Positions 1 through 9,133 of a stretch of 18,320 nt of DNA are shown here, in pieces. Source of the DNA: Pseudomonadota bacterium. Its GTDB lineage: Bacteria; Pseudomonadota; Gammaproteobacteria; UBA11654. A model generated the notes under the pieces. That model searched no databases, had not been told where the DNA came from, and saw only the letters and a list, made by a program, of their open reading frames with translations. Where the stretch lies: the NCBI GenBank assembly GCA_029979325.1, contig JAPOHS010000019.1, positions 1 through 18,320 on the forward strand, read 5' to 3'. Positions within the stretch are counted from its first letter, which is position 1, and each line of letters starts with the position of its first letter. Position numbers and translations under genes: made by a program.

Positions 1-36
1 GGTCACTGTGATTTTTTTATTCTCTTCCACAATCAT
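1..36 (-). CDS. nuoG: NADH-quinone oxidoreductase subunit G, first 12 codons only
   Basis: An ATG at 36-34 overlaps the nuoF stop codon in an ATGA arrangement and opens a frame reading [12 protein letters not shown] before the window ends. Position after nuoF in a nuoABCDEF series and the polar, beta-strand-like start are what is expected for NuoG, the large iron-sulfur subunit of the Complex I NADH-input arm. Twelve residues cannot prove the identity, so the call rests mainly on gene order. The 4-base overlap suggests translation coupled to nuoF. Confidence 0.6.
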   Translation of the reverse strand, partial: MIVEENKKITVT

Positions 37-1316
37 GCAGCCATTGTTTTACCGTTATTTTTAATCATGTATTCAAATTCATGATGATAATGATTTAAGA
101 AACTTTGTACTGGCCATGCTGAAGCATCTCCGAAGGCACATATCGTATTCCCTTCTATTCGTCCTGCCACGTCCTCAAGTAATGCCAAGTCACCCTCTTT
201 ACCCTCTCCATTTGTAATTCGATCGAGAATACGATACAACCAACCCGTTCCTTCTCTACATGGAGTGCACTGACCACAACTCTCTGCATAGTAGAATCTT
301 GAAATTCTTTTCAATAAATTAACCATGCATGTCCCTTCTGATATGACAACCATGGCCCCAGTTCCAAGAGCAGAGTCTACATCTTGTAGTGATTCATAAT
401 CCATTGTGCAATTTTCTATGATATCGGCGGGCAATACTTTTGTTGATGAACCACCTGGGATAACTGCTTTTAGCTTTTTACCATCAAGTATACCTCCTGC
501 AACATCAATGACTTCTTGAAATGAGATTCCCAATGGGAGCTCATAGTTACCGGGTTTATTTACATGGCCCGATATTGAAAATATTAGCGTTCCAGGTGAT
601 TTTTCTGTGCCAAAATCTGCATACCATTTAGGACCATTCTCAAGAATCTTAGGGATGCTTGCGAGTGTTTGCGTGTTGTTGACAGTTGTGGGCTTTCCGT
701 ATAGCCCGAAGTTCGCAGGGAAAGGGGGTTTGAATCTTGGTTTTCCTTGTTTGCCCTCTAATGATTCAAGTAAACCTGTTTCTTCACCGCATATGTATGC
801 ACCTGCACCTAGAAAGTTATGTAAGTCGAAATCTATACCAGAATTCAAAATATCTATCCCCAATAGGCCTGCATCGTAAGCCTCTTTAACAGCAGCTTCA
901 ATTCGAGGATAGCATTCAAGCATAAATTCACCTCTAACATAGTTATAACCAACGGTTGCACCGATTGCATAGCCCGCTATTGCCATTCCCTCAACTAGTG
1001 CATGTGGGTTATATTTCAAAATATCTCTGTCATGGCAGGTACCTGGCTCACTCTCATCAGAATTACAAACGATATATTTCTGATCGTCATTTTTTGGCAT
1101 GAAGCTCCACTTGAGACCAGTGGGGAATCCAGCCCCACCTCTGCCTCTGAGACCTGATTTTTTGACTTCTTCAATGACCCAATCTGTGCTTTTGTTTGTT
1201 TGATCAGCAAGTATATTTTTCCAAACGCTGTAACCGCCTTGCTTTATATACTTATCAAGAGTCCATGAGTCAGACTCATTAACATTCGAATATATGACTT
1301 GATTGTGTTTACTCAC
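33..1316 (-). CDS. nuoF: NADH-quinone oxidoreductase subunit F (NADH- and FMN-binding)
   Basis: NuoF accepts electrons from NADH onto FMN at the tip of the peripheral arm of Complex I and passes them to the iron-sulfur chain. The 427-residue product has the usual family length. It shows the glycine-rich nucleotide site [14 protein letters not shown] (about residues 57-70), the FMN-site segment [10 protein letters not shown] (84-93), [11 protein letters not shown] (170-180), and the four cysteines for cluster N3: C347, C350 and C353 in [14 protein letters not shown], and C393 in TICAFGD. The start is GTG at 1316-1314, overlapping the nuoE stop as GTGA, so translation is probably coupled. One small difference is Gly after GEET where many homologues have Ala. 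It lies in the nuo operon between nuoE and nuoG. Confidence 0.97.
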   Translation of the reverse strand: MSKHNQVIYSNVNESDSWTLDKYIKQGGYSVWKNILADQTNKSTDWVIEEVKKSGLRGRGGAGFPTGLKWSFMPKNDDQKYIVCNSDESEPGTCHDRDILKYNPHALVEGMAIAGYAIGATVGYNYVRGEFMLECYPRIEAAVKEAYDAGLLGIDILNSGIDFDLHNFLGAGAYICGEETGLLESLEGKQGKPRFKPPFPANFGLYGKPTTVNNTQTLASIPKILENGPKWYADFGTEKSPGTLIFSISGHVNKPGNYELPLGISFQEVIDVAGGILDGKKLKAVIPGGSSTKVLPADIIENCTMDYESLQDVDSALGTGAMVVISEGTCMVNLLKRISRFYYAESCGQCTPCREGTGWLYRILDRITNGEGKEGDLALLEDVAGRIEGNTICAFGDASAWPVQSFLNHYHHEFEYMIKNNGKTMAA

Positions 1317-1806
1317 GATTTGCTCATCAAATTATCAATTACTTCATCTACTTTCTTGATATCAAGATCTTCAATATATGCATGATCCACCATCATCATT
1401 GGTGCACCTGTACATGCTGCGAGGCATTCTTCCTCTTTTTTTAGAAAAATGTTTCCATCAGGTGTTGATTCACCGACACTTATGCCAAGCCTCTCTTCTA
1501 CATAGCCTAGAATTTCATCAGAGCCTCTGAGCATGCATGAAATATTTGTGCATATGGATATTTCATGTTTTCCAACTTTTTTTGTTTGAAACATTGAATA
1601 AAATGAAGCAACTTCATAGACCTGAATCCTAGGACATCCAGGTACTCTGAGACTGCATCCATTAATTCAGATGTTAAAAAACCATGATTTTGGTGTTGTG
1701 CAGCATGAAGAGAGCCAATGATAGCTGACCGCTGCCTCCCATTTGGAAACTTACCTAGCCAATGGTCGATTTCTTTAATGGTTTGAGATGTCAAAACTTT
1801 GCTCAT
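1313..1806 (-). CDS. nuoE: NADH-quinone oxidoreductase subunit E, frameshifted in this sequence
   Basis: NuoE carries the 2Fe-2S cluster N1a and pairs with NuoF in the NADH-input module. The gene is split between two frames. The N-terminal half starts at the ATG at 1806 and reads as NuoE up to SEYLDV near 1633. The C-terminal half continues in another frame as [14 protein letters not shown] and holds both cysteine pairs, CTNISC and CLAAC. If one base is restored in the GG at 1632-1633, the frames join as [16 protein letters not shown], exactly the family pattern, giving 164 residues, the normal length. As written, the first frame ends at 1507 after 99 residues, and the second has an internal ATG at 1594 (93 residues). 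It starts 2 bases after the nuoD stop and overlaps nuoF. I infer a base-call or assembly deletion rather than a dead gene, because the rest is intact. Confidence 0.92.
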
Positions 1807-1808
1807 GT

Positions 1809-3059
1809 CTACCTATCAATCTCACCAAATACAATATCTAATGTACCGATGATCGATACTACATCTGCCAACATGTGTCCTTTTGACATTTCATCAATGG
1901 CTGCTAGATGTGCAAAACTCGGTGCTCTGACTTTTAGTCGGTAGGGTTTGTTTGCCCCATCAGAAAGTAAAAACACGCCAAACTCCCCTTTTGGATGCTC
2001 AATGGCTTTGTATGTGTTGCCTTCAGGCACAGAATAACCTTCAGTGAAGTGTTTAAAATGATATATCAATGATTCCATATCGTGTTTCATTGAGTCTCTT
2101 TTTGGGGCTCTATATTTATGATCTTCGATCATGACAGGACCTGGATTTGCTCTGAGCCATTTGATACATTGTTGAATGATAAGATTAGATTGTCTCATTT
2201 CTTCAACTCTGACGAGATAACGATCATAGCAATCACCATTGACACCAACAGGGATTAAAAAGTCGAGTTCGTCATATACCTCGTAGCTTTGATTTCTTCT
2301 GAGATCCCATTCAATGCCTGAACCTCTTAGCATCGGACCAGTAAAACCAAGTTGCATGGCTCTTTCAGGAGTCACGACTCCGATATCTACGGTCCGTTGC
2401 TTCCATATCCTGTTGTCTGTTAGAAGAGTTTCGTATTCATCTACAAGAGATGGAAATCGGTTGGTAAAGTCTTCAATGAAATCAAGCAATGAGCCTGCTC
2501 TGTTATAGTTTAATTTTTTGACCTTTTTTTCAGAAATAAACTTGTTAGCTTTGTATTTTGGCATCTCATCAGGTAAGTCACGATAGACTCCACCAGGCCT
2601 ATAGTATGTTGCATGCATCCTTGCACCTGATACGGCTTCATATGCATCATATAGGTCCTCTCGTTCCCGAAAGCAATATAGGAATAAGGCCATTGCCCCA
2701 ATATCAAGACCATGACAACCCAACCACAATAAATGATTCATGATTCTTGTGATTTCATCGTACATGACTCTGATATATTGTGCCCTTTTGGGAGGTTCAA
2801 TCTCCAATAGACTCTCGATTGCTAGTACATATGGATGCTCACAACACATCATCGAAACATAGTCCATTCTATCCATATATCCGATCGAATGATTGAACGG
2901 TTTAATTTCAGCAAGTTTTTCTGTGCCTCTGTGCAAAAGACCGATGTGTGGGTCGAGATTTGTAATGACCTCACCGTCCATCTCCATAATTAACCGTAAA
3001 ACACCATGCGCTGCTGGGTGTTGTGGACCGAAGTTAAGCGTTAGATTGCTTTCAGTCAT
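1809..3059 (-). CDS. nuoD: NADH-quinone oxidoreductase subunit D (49 kDa)
   Basis: NuoD forms, with NuoB, the quinone-reduction site of Complex I, and is related to the large subunit of NiFe hydrogenases. The 416-residue product has the family's length and begins with the conserved loop [11 protein letters not shown] (residues 9-19), whose histidines face the quinone. The segment [18 protein letters not shown] (about 58-75) carries the conserved quinone-site tyrosine, and the ending [12 protein letters not shown] is typical. The ATG at 3059 overlaps the nuoC stop by 8 bases (ATGACTGA). NuoC and NuoD are separate proteins here, unlike the NuoCD fusion of E. coli. Confidence 0.98.
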   Translation of the reverse strand: MTESNLTLNFGPQHPAAHGVLRLIMEMDGEVITNLDPHIGLLHRGTEKLAEIKPFNHSIGYMDRMDYVSMMCCEHPYVLAIESLLEIEPPKRAQYIRVMYDEITRIMNHLLWLGCHGLDIGAMALFLYCFREREDLYDAYEAVSGARMHATYYRPGGVYRDLPDEMPKYKANKFISEKKVKKLNYNRAGSLLDFIEDFTNRFPSLVDEYETLLTDNRIWKQRTVDIGVVTPERAMQLGFTGPMLRGSGIEWDLRRNQSYEVYDELDFLIPVGVNGDCYDRYLVRVEEMRQSNLIIQQCIKWLRANPGPVMIEDHKYRAPKRDSMKHDMESLIYHFKHFTEGYSVPEGNTYKAIEHPKGEFGVFLLSDGANKPYRLKVRAPSFAHLAAIDEMSKGHMLADVVSIIGTLDIVFGEIDR

Positions 3060-3702
3060 TTCGATCCCTTATGACTCTTGGCACACCTGGTCGAGTAGAA
3101 ATTGATACAGGTTGATATACAACCTCCTCTTTTTCTTCATCATATACCACCTCGAGATTTCCATTGGTTGGGAAATCTTTTCTAAAAGGATGACCAATGA
3201 AACCATAATCAGTCAGGATCCTTCGAAGATCTGGATGACCATCAAAATGAATTCCCATCAAATCAAAAGCTTCTCTTTCAAACCAATCTGCACTGCTCCA
3301 AATATTTACAAGTGATGGCACTGATGGTGGATTGGACTCTGATGTAAAAACCTTCAAGGTTAATCTTTGATTATTTGAAACCGAGAGCAATTGATAAAAA
3401 ACAGCAAATCTGCCTTTAAATGTCTCATCAATTTCAGGAATAATTGTTGGTTTGACTGCCCGAGAATACCCTGTGCTGGTCGCATTATTCGTTTTCCAAT
3501 CCACATCGCCATATGTCAGGTAATCAACTGCTATGACATCCATCAATAATTCAAAAGATAGATCACTCTTCAGTGCAGTAGCCACCTCAATCAATTGCTC
3601 AGGATTTATTTTGATTTCATGATTGGATTGATTCATGGATACTTCAATTTCATATTTCTGAAGTACATCCTCTAAACCCTTTGTATCCAATTGCCTATCC
3701 AT
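3052..3702 (-). CDS. nuoC: NADH-quinone oxidoreductase subunit C (30 kDa)
   Basis: NuoC is a peripheral-arm subunit that packs against NuoD and NuoB and carries no cofactor. The 216-residue product has the family signature in its second half: [20 protein letters not shown] followed by [19 protein letters not shown]. The ending PGVPRVIR is also typical. The first roughly 50 residues are poorly conserved, as is usual for this subunit. Its ATG at 3702 overlaps the end of nuoB by 8 bases (ATGGATAG) and its end overlaps nuoD by 8 bases, so the three genes are probably translated in a coupled way. Confidence 0.97.
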   Translation of the reverse strand: MDRQLDTKGLEDVLQKYEIEVSMNQSNHEIKINPEQLIEVATALKSDLSFELLMDVIAVDYLTYGDVDWKTNNATSTGYSRAVKPTIIPEIDETFKGRFAVFYQLLSVSNNQRLTLKVFTSESNPPSVPSLVNIWSSADWFEREAFDLMGIHFDGHPDLRRILTDYGFIGHPFRKDFPTNGNLEVVYDEEKEEVVYQPVSISTRPGVPRVIRDRND

Positions 3703-4192
3703 TTGCTATTGATTCTTCTTTTTTGATTTTTTCTTGTAGTTCTATGATTCCGTTGATTAGCGCCTCTGAAGTTGGAGGACAACCAGGTACATAGATATCG
3801 ACTGGTATGATTTGATCACAACCTCTGACCACAGAATATGAGTGATGATAGTAACCACCTCCATTGGCACATGATCCCATAGAGATGACCCATTTGGGTT
3901 CTGCCATTTGGTCATAAACCTTTCTGAGTGCTGGCGCCATTTTATTAACCAATGTACCAGCGACAATCATGACATCAGATTGTCTTGGGCTCGGTCTAAA
4001 GAATACACCAAAACGATCTGTATCATATCTTGATGCTCCAGCATGCATCATTTCAACAGCACAACAAGCTAAACCAAAAGTTACAGGCCACATCGATCCG
4101 GTTCTAGCCCAATTTACAAGCTTATCAACTGAAGTGATGATGAACCCTGGACCCTGTTGATCAATTAAATTATTATCAGTTTCTAATCCCAA
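3695..4192 (-). CDS. nuoB: NADH-quinone oxidoreductase subunit B (cluster N2 subunit)
   Basis: NuoB holds the 4Fe-4S cluster N2, the last electron carrier before quinone in Complex I. The four ligands are visible: tandem cysteines in [12 protein letters not shown], then GSCANGG and [11 protein letters not shown] (Cys 43, 44, 108 and 138 from the start chosen here). Two starts are possible. A GTG at 4213 gives 172 residues but has only a distant AGGA upstream. A TTG at 4192 gives 165 residues and has AAAGGAG placed 7 bases upstream, so I chose it. With this start the gene overlaps the nuoA stop by 10 bases; with GTG it would overlap by 31. The body of the protein, from residue 15 on, is unambiguous NuoB. 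Confidence 0.96.
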   Translation of the reverse strand: MGLETDNNLIDQQGPGFIITSVDKLVNWARTGSMWPVTFGLACCAVEMMHAGASRYDTDRFGVFFRPSPRQSDVMIVAGTLVNKMAPALRKVYDQMAEPKWVISMGSCANGGGYYHHSYSVVRGCDQIIPVDIYVPGCPPTSEALINGIIELQEKIKKEESIANG

Positions 4193-4539
4193 TCCAAAGC
4201 TCCTTTGTTCCACTCGTACACAAATCCTATAACCAAAACAAGAAGAAAAATTACCATTGAAATAAGACCCACATGACCTATGTCATCAAGCGCTATTGCC
4301 CAAGGAAACAAGAAGGCAATTTCTAGATCAAAAATTATGAATAGGATGGCAACTAAATAATATCTCACATCGAATGGGATTCGGGCATCTTCAAATTCCT
4401 CAAAACCACATTCATAAGGGGACAGTTTTGCTTTGGTTTTAGCGCCTTTTCCAAAGAGGAATCCCAAGCCAAGCATTAATAAGCCAAGTACTCCAGCTAT
4501 GATTATAAATATTGCTATTGGCAGGTAGTTTTCAAGCAT
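4183..4539 (-). CDS. nuoA: NADH-quinone oxidoreductase subunit A
   Basis: NuoA is a small membrane subunit of Complex I next to the quinone channel. The 118-residue product shows three hydrophobic segments (about residues 6-30, 60-82 and 88-110) and the conserved cytoplasmic loop [20 protein letters not shown] followed by [14 protein letters not shown], which is diagnostic. The ending [10 protein letters not shown] is typical. It is the first gene of the nuo cluster, 101 bases downstream of a tRNA-Leu gene, and its end overlaps the start of nuoB. Confidence 0.97.
   Translation of the reverse strand: MLENYLPIAIFIIIAGVLGLLMLGLGFLFGKGAKTKAKLSPYECGFEEFEDARIPFDVRYYLVAILFIIFDLEIAFLFPWAIALDDIGHVGLISMVIFLLVLVIGFVYEWNKGALDWD
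4200..4206 (-). promoter_or_regulatory. Shine-Dalgarno sequence deciding the nuoB start
   Basis: AAAGGAG on the minus strand lies inside the end of nuoA, 7 bases before a TTG at 4192-4190 in the nuoB frame. It lies downstream of the GTG at 4213, so it cannot serve that codon. Its strength and spacing support TTG as the true nuoB start. Confidence 0.6.
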
Positions 4540-4577
4540 CTCTGTGGAAACTCTAAATGTGTCTTAAACCGCGATGA

Positions 4578-4608
4578 ATTGTAACATCTTTTAGTTATTA
4601 TCATTCAA
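4578..4608 (-). promoter_or_regulatory. Candidate sigma-70 promoter for the nuo operon
   Basis: In the gap between the tRNA-Leu gene and nuoA the minus strand carries TACAAT (4583-4578), a good -10 match, and TTGAAT (4608-4603) as a possible -35. The 19-base spacing is longer than ideal. No other promoter-like pair stands out in this 101-base gap. Read-through from secG and the tRNA gene is an alternative. Confidence 0.35.
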
Positions 4609-4640
4609 AAAATTCGAGATTTTCTTAGAAATAGATTCTC

Positions 4641-4723
4641 TGCCGATGGCCGGACTCGAACCGGCACAGCTTGCGCTACTGCCCCCTCAAGACAGCGTGT
4701 CTACCAGATTCCACCACATCGGC
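4641..4723 (-). tRNA. leuU-like: tRNA-Leu, anticodon GAG
   Basis: The minus strand folds into a complete class II tRNA. The acceptor stem pairs GCCGATG with CATCGGC, followed by discriminator A at 4641. The D arm contains TGGTAGA. The anticodon stem pairs CTGTC with GGCAG around loop TTGAGGG, with anticodon GAG at 4688-4686. A short variable arm (AGC-GCAA-GCT) and the T arm GCCGG-TTCGAGT-CCGGC complete it. The long variable arm and anticodon identify a leucine tRNA reading CUC/CUU. The 3' CCA is not encoded: the sequence after the discriminator is GAG. It lies 10 bases after the secG stop, an arrangement also known from other beta- and gammaproteobacteria. Confidence 0.96.
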
Positions 4724-4733
4724 TAGAGTTTAT

Positions 4734-5066
4734 TTATTCTTGTGGTATTTGAGGTAAGTTTTGTGTTGTTTCATCCGGAAGAGAGATTGGTGATTCAACT
4801 TGATCCAGAACACTTTCAGAAACGACTGTCCCCTTATTCAAATATGCCAGCGTAAGGCTGGTTATAAAGAAAACTGTTGCGAGAACTGCTGTGGTTCTCG
4901 ATAAGAAGTTTGCAGAACCTTTTGCACCAAAAAGTGTCCCTGAAGCACCAGCACCAAATGCCGACCCCATGTCTGCTCCCTTTCCTTTTTGCAAAAGGAT
5001 TAATACAACGATGAGTATCGCTGTGATTACGTGAAAACTTAACAATAGTGAATTTGCATTAGCCAT
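4734..5066 (-). CDS. secG: Preprotein translocase subunit SecG
   Basis: SecG is a small inner-membrane partner of SecYE that helps export of proteins through the Sec channel. The 110-residue product has two hydrophobic segments (about residues 6-24 and 55-75) separated by the family loop LQKGKGADMGSAFGAGASGT and LFGAKGSANFLSRTTA. The C-terminal tail (about residues 77-110) is polar and poorly conserved, as usual. Its ATG overlaps the tpiA stop by 8 bases (ATGGCTAA), and the tRNA-Leu gene follows after 10 bases. Confidence 0.97.
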   Translation of the reverse strand: MANANSLLLSFHVITAILIVVLILLQKGKGADMGSAFGAGASGTLFGAKGSANFLSRTTAVLATVFFITSLTLAYLNKGTVVSESVLDQVESPISLPDETTQNLPQIPQE

Positions 5067-5811
5067 TTCTTATTTCCTCTGCAATATTATATATTTTTAA
5101 AAATTCAGAAGCATCAAGTGATGCACCCCCGATTAAGCCTCCATGAATATGTTCCATTTGTAGCAGTTCTTTTGCATTTGATGATTTCATGCTACCGCCA
5201 TAGAGAACTGGGACCATATTTGGAGACATTTCGCTCAGTACAGAATGAATATGTGCATGAACTTCATTTGCCATATCTGGTGTTGCTGTGAGTCCAGTAC
5301 CGATTGCCCAAATTGGTTCATATGCGATGAGCATGTTTGTATTTGATGATAATATTTCATTATCCAATACACTTCTGATTTGATCATTTATTACATCAAG
5401 AGTCTGACCGGAATCTCTTTGTTCGATCGACTCACCTATACAAAGTATGGGATCTATGTCGTGCTCAATGGCTTTGAGAAGTTTTAATCTTATCAGGTCA
5501 TTGGATTCATTATGGTACTCACGTCTTTCTGAATGCCCGATGATTGCGTATTGTGCTGACTGATCTGCAATCATCTGCCCAGAGCATTCACCAGTATAAG
5601 CACCTGAATCATGAGATGAGATATTCTGGGCACCTACTTTTACAAAGCTTGGAGCTTTTTCTGTTACAGATTGCAGGTAAATGTCAGGGGGACATATGAT
5701 CATTTCATTGGAGTTTTTAGATTCTGATCCCAATGAAGAAAAATATTCATCAATGAATGCCAATGATGCATTCATCTTCCAGTTTGCAGCAATGTAGAAC
5801 TTTTTATCCAT
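5059..5811 (-). CDS. tpiA: Triosephosphate isomerase
   Basis: TpiA interconverts dihydroxyacetone phosphate and glyceraldehyde 3-phosphate in glycolysis and gluconeogenesis. The 250-residue TIM-barrel protein has all the catalytic residues: Lys12 in AANWKMN, the electrophile His93 in IIGHSERR, and the general base Glu165 in AYEPIWAIGTG, which is followed by the mobile loop 6. The phosphate-binding segment YGGSMK and the glycine-rich GGLIGGASL are also present. It overlaps glmM by 8 bases (ATGGATAA) upstream and secG by 8 bases downstream. The gene order glmM-tpiA-secG is common in proteobacteria. Confidence 0.98.
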   Translation of the reverse strand: MDKKFYIAANWKMNASLAFIDEYFSSLGSESKNSNEMIICPPDIYLQSVTEKAPSFVKVGAQNISSHDSGAYTGECSGQMIADQSAQYAIIGHSERREYHNESNDLIRLKLLKAIEHDIDPILCIGESIEQRDSGQTLDVINDQIRSVLDNEILSSNTNMLIAYEPIWAIGTGLTATPDMANEVHAHIHSVLSEMSPNMVPVLYGGSMKSSNAKELLQMEHIHGGLIGGASLDASEFLKIYNIAEEIRNG

Positions 5812-7147
5812 TCTCTTTTATGACATCGATGATGTCTTTCGCTAAAGTACTGGCGACATCTTGGTCTTTATTTTCTATTGATATTCTAATGAGTGGTTCA
5901 GTTCCCGAAGGTCTAATGATTACTCGACCATCAGGGTTTTTTGAATTTATCTCTTTTGCAAGATCACTTAGGAAGCTTTCATTTGTATTTAATAAATCTT
6001 CAGTATCAATGTTTTCGTTCAGGACGGGTAAAAGTTCTAGATCGCTGACAAGCTCACTGATTTTTAATTCTTTATTGAGAGATTCTTTAATAATTATCAG
6101 AGCAATCAATAATGCATCACCAGTTGGTGAGTATTCAGAGTTAATGATATGTCCTGATGATTCACCTCCAATGATGGCACCGGTTTTTTTCATCATCGAA
6201 TAAACATTCTTATCGCCGACATCTGATCGATATAGATCAATATTCATGTCGCGTAACTTCATTTCAAGACCTGAATTCGTCGTAATGGTACCCACAACTT
6301 TATGATTGAATGATTTATTAGAAATATTTGCCTTAGCAAGTATATAGAGTATCTGGTCGCCATCTAAAATACTCCCTTCTTCATCTACAATCAAAATTCT
6401 GTCAGCATCACCATCGAGTGCTATTCCTAGATTTGAATCAGTGGCCACTACTGTTTTTCTGAGCGTCTCTGGGTGTGTAGATCCACAATCTAGATTAATG
6501 TTCTTTCCATTGGGCGAACAAGCAATTGGTATTACATCGGCTCCTAAATCAAGTAAGACCTGAGGTGCTATTTTATAAGCAGCACCATTCGAAGCATCCA
6601 CAACAATCTTAAACCCTTTGAGCGGTAAGTGATGATCGATGTCTGCAAATATTGACATCAAAAGCGATTTATATAAGTTTCTAGAAGTATTTGAAATTTT
6701 TGCTTTCCCGAGTGTTTCTGCAGTATTTGTTATGGGCGTATCAGAAAGCTTTGACTCAATGATGCTCTCGATTTCGCGATCTATTTTTTCACCTTGGTGA
6801 TTGATGATCTTAATACCATTGTATTCATATGAGTTATGTGAAGCACTTATCACGATTCCAAAATCACAATTTTGTTTGATGGTGTAATAAGCAATTGCTG
6901 GCGAAGGAAGCGGTCCTAACAAAATCACCTCCAAACCATGTGCAACAAAAGCAGATTCCAATGCTGATTCAAACATATAACCGGAGATTCGAGTGTCTTT
7001 ACCAATTGCAACTTTGCCACCATTGGGAGTCATGACCTTAGCAATTGAAGATGCCAATCTCATGGCAAAATCAATTGTCATCGGGTATTCGCCGACCTTT
7101 CCTCTGATTCCATCAGTTCCAAATACTTTTTCTTTTTGCTCTTTCAT
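5804..7147 (-). CDS. glmM: Phosphoglucosamine mutase
   Basis: GlmM converts glucosamine 6-phosphate to glucosamine 1-phosphate, a step towards UDP-N-acetylglucosamine for peptidoglycan and lipopolysaccharide. The 447-residue product begins with FGTDGIRG (residues 9-16). It has the phosphoserine loop ISASHN with Ser103 as the phosphorylated residue, the metal loop DGDADR with Asp245, Asp247 and Asp249, the sugar-binding GGESSGH, and the C-terminal phosphate-binding RPSGTEPLIRI. After SASHN the sequence is SYEYNG, where most homologues have a proline in the first position. The gene starts 83 bases after ftsH, with no folP between them, and its end overlaps tpiA. Confidence 0.97.
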   Translation of the reverse strand: MKEQKEKVFGTDGIRGKVGEYPMTIDFAMRLASSIAKVMTPNGGKVAIGKDTRISGYMFESALESAFVAHGLEVILLGPLPSPAIAYYTIKQNCDFGIVISASHNSYEYNGIKIINHQGEKIDREIESIIESKLSDTPITNTAETLGKAKISNTSRNLYKSLLMSIFADIDHHLPLKGFKIVVDASNGAAYKIAPQVLLDLGADVIPIACSPNGKNINLDCGSTHPETLRKTVVATDSNLGIALDGDADRILIVDEEGSILDGDQILYILAKANISNKSFNHKVVGTITTNSGLEMKLRDMNIDLYRSDVGDKNVYSMMKKTGAIIGGESSGHIINSEYSPTGDALLIALIIIKESLNKELKISELVSDLELLPVLNENIDTEDLLNTNESFLSDLAKEINSKNPDGRVIIRPSGTEPLIRISIENKDQDVASTLAKDIIDVIKENG

Positions 7148-7174
7148 CAGTAAGTCAAATTCATAAAGGGCTGT

Positions 7175-7231
7175 ATTGTATAGCTTTGGCAGCTATTAAA
7201 TCCACTATTTTTAAGGAGTTCGTTTAGAACT
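7175..7231 (-). other. ftsH-glmM gap with two short inverted repeats and a possible -10 box
   Basis: The 83-base gap between the ftsH stop and the glmM start holds two small inverted repeats with 5-base loops: ATAGCT/AGCTAT at 7180-7196 and AGTTC/GAACT at 7217-7231, the second reaching the first base of the ftsH stop codon. Neither is followed by a T run, so neither looks like a terminator. TACAAT at 7180-7175 could be a -10 box for glmM, but no good -35 lies at the right distance. The function is unknown. Confidence 0.3.
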
Positions 7232-9129
7232 TAGTGCTGTGTAGCGGGATCACCGATGTTTGGTGTTGATGAATCATCTTTGTCAGAATCATCAGAATTC
7301 CAGTCCTCAGGTGGCCTGGGTTCTTTATCGTTCATGATATCAGTGATCTGTGATTCTTCGATGGTTTCGTATTTCATGAGCGCATCAGCCATATTGTGAA
7401 GTCTTTTAATATGCTTCTCTAAGATTTCAGTGGCGACTGAATAAGCTTGGTCAATAATCTTCCTGACCTCTTCATCAATTGTTTTCGCAGTTCCGTCAGA
7501 CATATGCTTGGTTTGCGTGACAGATCTTCCTAGAAATACCTCGCCTTCATCTTCACTGTATGCAAGTGGGCCAAGTTTGTCTGATAAACCCCATTTAGTG
7601 ACCATGTTTCTGGCTATTTCTGTTGCACGTTCAATATCATTTGAGGCACCTGTGGTAACAGCGTCTTTTCCGAATATTATTTCCTCAGCAACTCTTCCAC
7701 CGAATAAGCTTGTGATTTGTCCGATGAGTCTCTTTTTACTGATGCTGTATTTGTCTTCTTCTGGAAGAAACATGGTTACACCCAAAGCCCTTCCCCTTGG
7801 AACGATTGTTACTTTGTAAACTGGGTCATGATCCTCTATGTTGAGACCAACAATGGCATGACCGGCTTCATGATAGGCGGTGAGTTTTTTCTCGTCTTCA
7901 CTCATAACCAAAGACCTTCTTTCTGTGCCCATCATGATTTTATCTTTGGCTTTCTCTAAATCGTCCATGTTTACATATTTTTTATTGCCTCTTGCGGCGA
8001 TAAGTGCTGATTCATTGACCAGATTAGCTAAGTCAGCACCGGAAAATCCTGGGGTACCTCTTGCGATGATTGATGGCTTAACGTTTTTATCAAGCGGGAC
8101 TTTTCTCATGTGAACTTTTAGGATTTGCTCTCTTCCTCTGACGTCTGGGAGTGGAACGACGACTTGGCGATCAAATCTTCCAGGTCTTAATAGAGCCGCA
8201 TCAAGGACGTCTGGCCTGTTTGTTGCTGCAATGACAATGACACCAACATTGTCTTCAAAACCATCCATTTCAACCAATAGCTGATTGAGTGTTTGCTCTC
8301 TTTCATCATGTCCACCACCTAATCCAGCTCCTCGTTGTCTGCCGACAGCATCGATTTCATCTATAAAGATGATGCATGGAGAATGTGATTTTGCTTCCTG
8401 AAACATGTCTCTGACTCTAGAGGCGCCAACACCAACAAACATTTCAACAAAATCTGAGCCTGAGATAGTGAAGAATGGAACTCTGGCTTCTCCAGCAATG
8501 GCTCTTGCAAGCAATGTTTTTCCAGTTCCTGGTGAACCAACCATTAAAACACCTCTTGGTATTTTTCCACCCAGTCTTTGAAACTTGGATGGATCTTTTA
8601 AAAATTCTACGATTTCAATGACTTCCTCTTTGGCTTCTTCGATACCTGCAACATCAGCAAAAGTGACGTTAACTTGATCTTCACCGAGTAACTTTGCCTT
8701 ACTTTTGCCAAAAGACATTGCGCCTCTTCCACCACCTATGCCGCCTTGCATTTGGCGCATGAAATATATCCACACACCGATTAATAAGATCACGGGGAAT
8801 GAGTTGATGAGTAAACTGACAAATAAATTTTGTTCCTTCTGAGGACTGGCGCTGATGTTTACGCCTGAACGATTAAGTTCACCAATGAGAGCTGTGTTGT
8901 CGGTTTCTGGATTGTAGGTCACAAATCGGTCGCCATTTATCCTTTTTGCTCTAATGATTTCATTCTCAAAAACGACTTCGCTCACGTTTCCAGTTCTTAC
9001 TAATTCAAGAAATGTGGAGTAGTCTAACGTTTGCTGTCTCATAGAATTTGGAGAGAATGATTGAAAAAAAGACAGCATGACGATAGCTAGCACTATCCAT
9101 AGAAGTGTGTTCTTAAAGAAATTGTTCAT
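7231..9129 (-). CDS. ftsH: ATP-dependent zinc metalloprotease FtsH
   Basis: FtsH is the membrane-anchored AAA+ protease that degrades LpxC, heat-shock sigma factor and damaged membrane proteins in gammaproteobacteria. The 632-residue product has two membrane segments (about 8-24 and 103-123) flanking a periplasmic domain. The AAA module follows with Walker A GSPGTGKT (198-205), the pore motif FVGVGA, Walker B IIFIDEID (253-260) and the second region of homology [19 protein letters not shown]. The zinc protease site is HEAGH (420-424), with Asp498 in [10 protein letters not shown] as third ligand. The C-terminal tail is acidic and low in complexity. It starts 4 bases after the rlmE stop, the same pair as in E. 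coli. Confidence 0.98.
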   Translation of the reverse strand: MNNFFKNTLLWIVLAIVMLSFFQSFSPNSMRQQTLDYSTFLELVRTGNVSEVVFENEIIRAKRINGDRFVTYNPETDNTALIGELNRSGVNISASPQKEQNLFVSLLINSFPVILLIGVWIYFMRQMQGGIGGGRGAMSFGKSKAKLLGEDQVNVTFADVAGIEEAKEEVIEIVEFLKDPSKFQRLGGKIPRGVLMVGSPGTGKTLLARAIAGEARVPFFTISGSDFVEMFVGVGASRVRDMFQEAKSHSPCIIFIDEIDAVGRQRGAGLGGGHDEREQTLNQLLVEMDGFEDNVGVIVIAATNRPDVLDAALLRPGRFDRQVVVPLPDVRGREQILKVHMRKVPLDKNVKPSIIARGTPGFSGADLANLVNESALIAARGNKKYVNMDDLEKAKDKIMMGTERRSLVMSEDEKKLTAYHEAGHAIVGLNIEDHDPVYKVTIVPRGRALGVTMFLPEEDKYSISKKRLIGQITSLFGGRVAEEIIFGKDAVTTGASNDIERATEIARNMVTKWGLSDKLGPLAYSEDEGEVFLGRSVTQTKHMSDGTAKTIDEEVRKIIDQAYSVATEILEKHIKRLHNMADALMKYETIEESQITDIMNDKEPRPPEDWNSDDSDKDDSSTPNIGDPATQH

Positions 9130-9133
9130 AAAT

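Noticed and set aside
4600..4640. Possible terminator after the tRNA-Leu gene (AAAAT/ATTTT with T run)
   Set aside because: The stem is only about five A-T pairs with no G-C, too weak to call an intrinsic terminator.
5757..6203. 148-codon open frame on the plus strand
   Set aside because: It is antisense to the end of glmM and the start of tpiA, both of which are intact conserved genes. The translation shows no recognisable motif.
7508..8113. Plus-strand open frames of 77-103 codons
   Set aside because: They are antisense shadows of the strongly conserved ftsH reading frame, with no plausible protein features.
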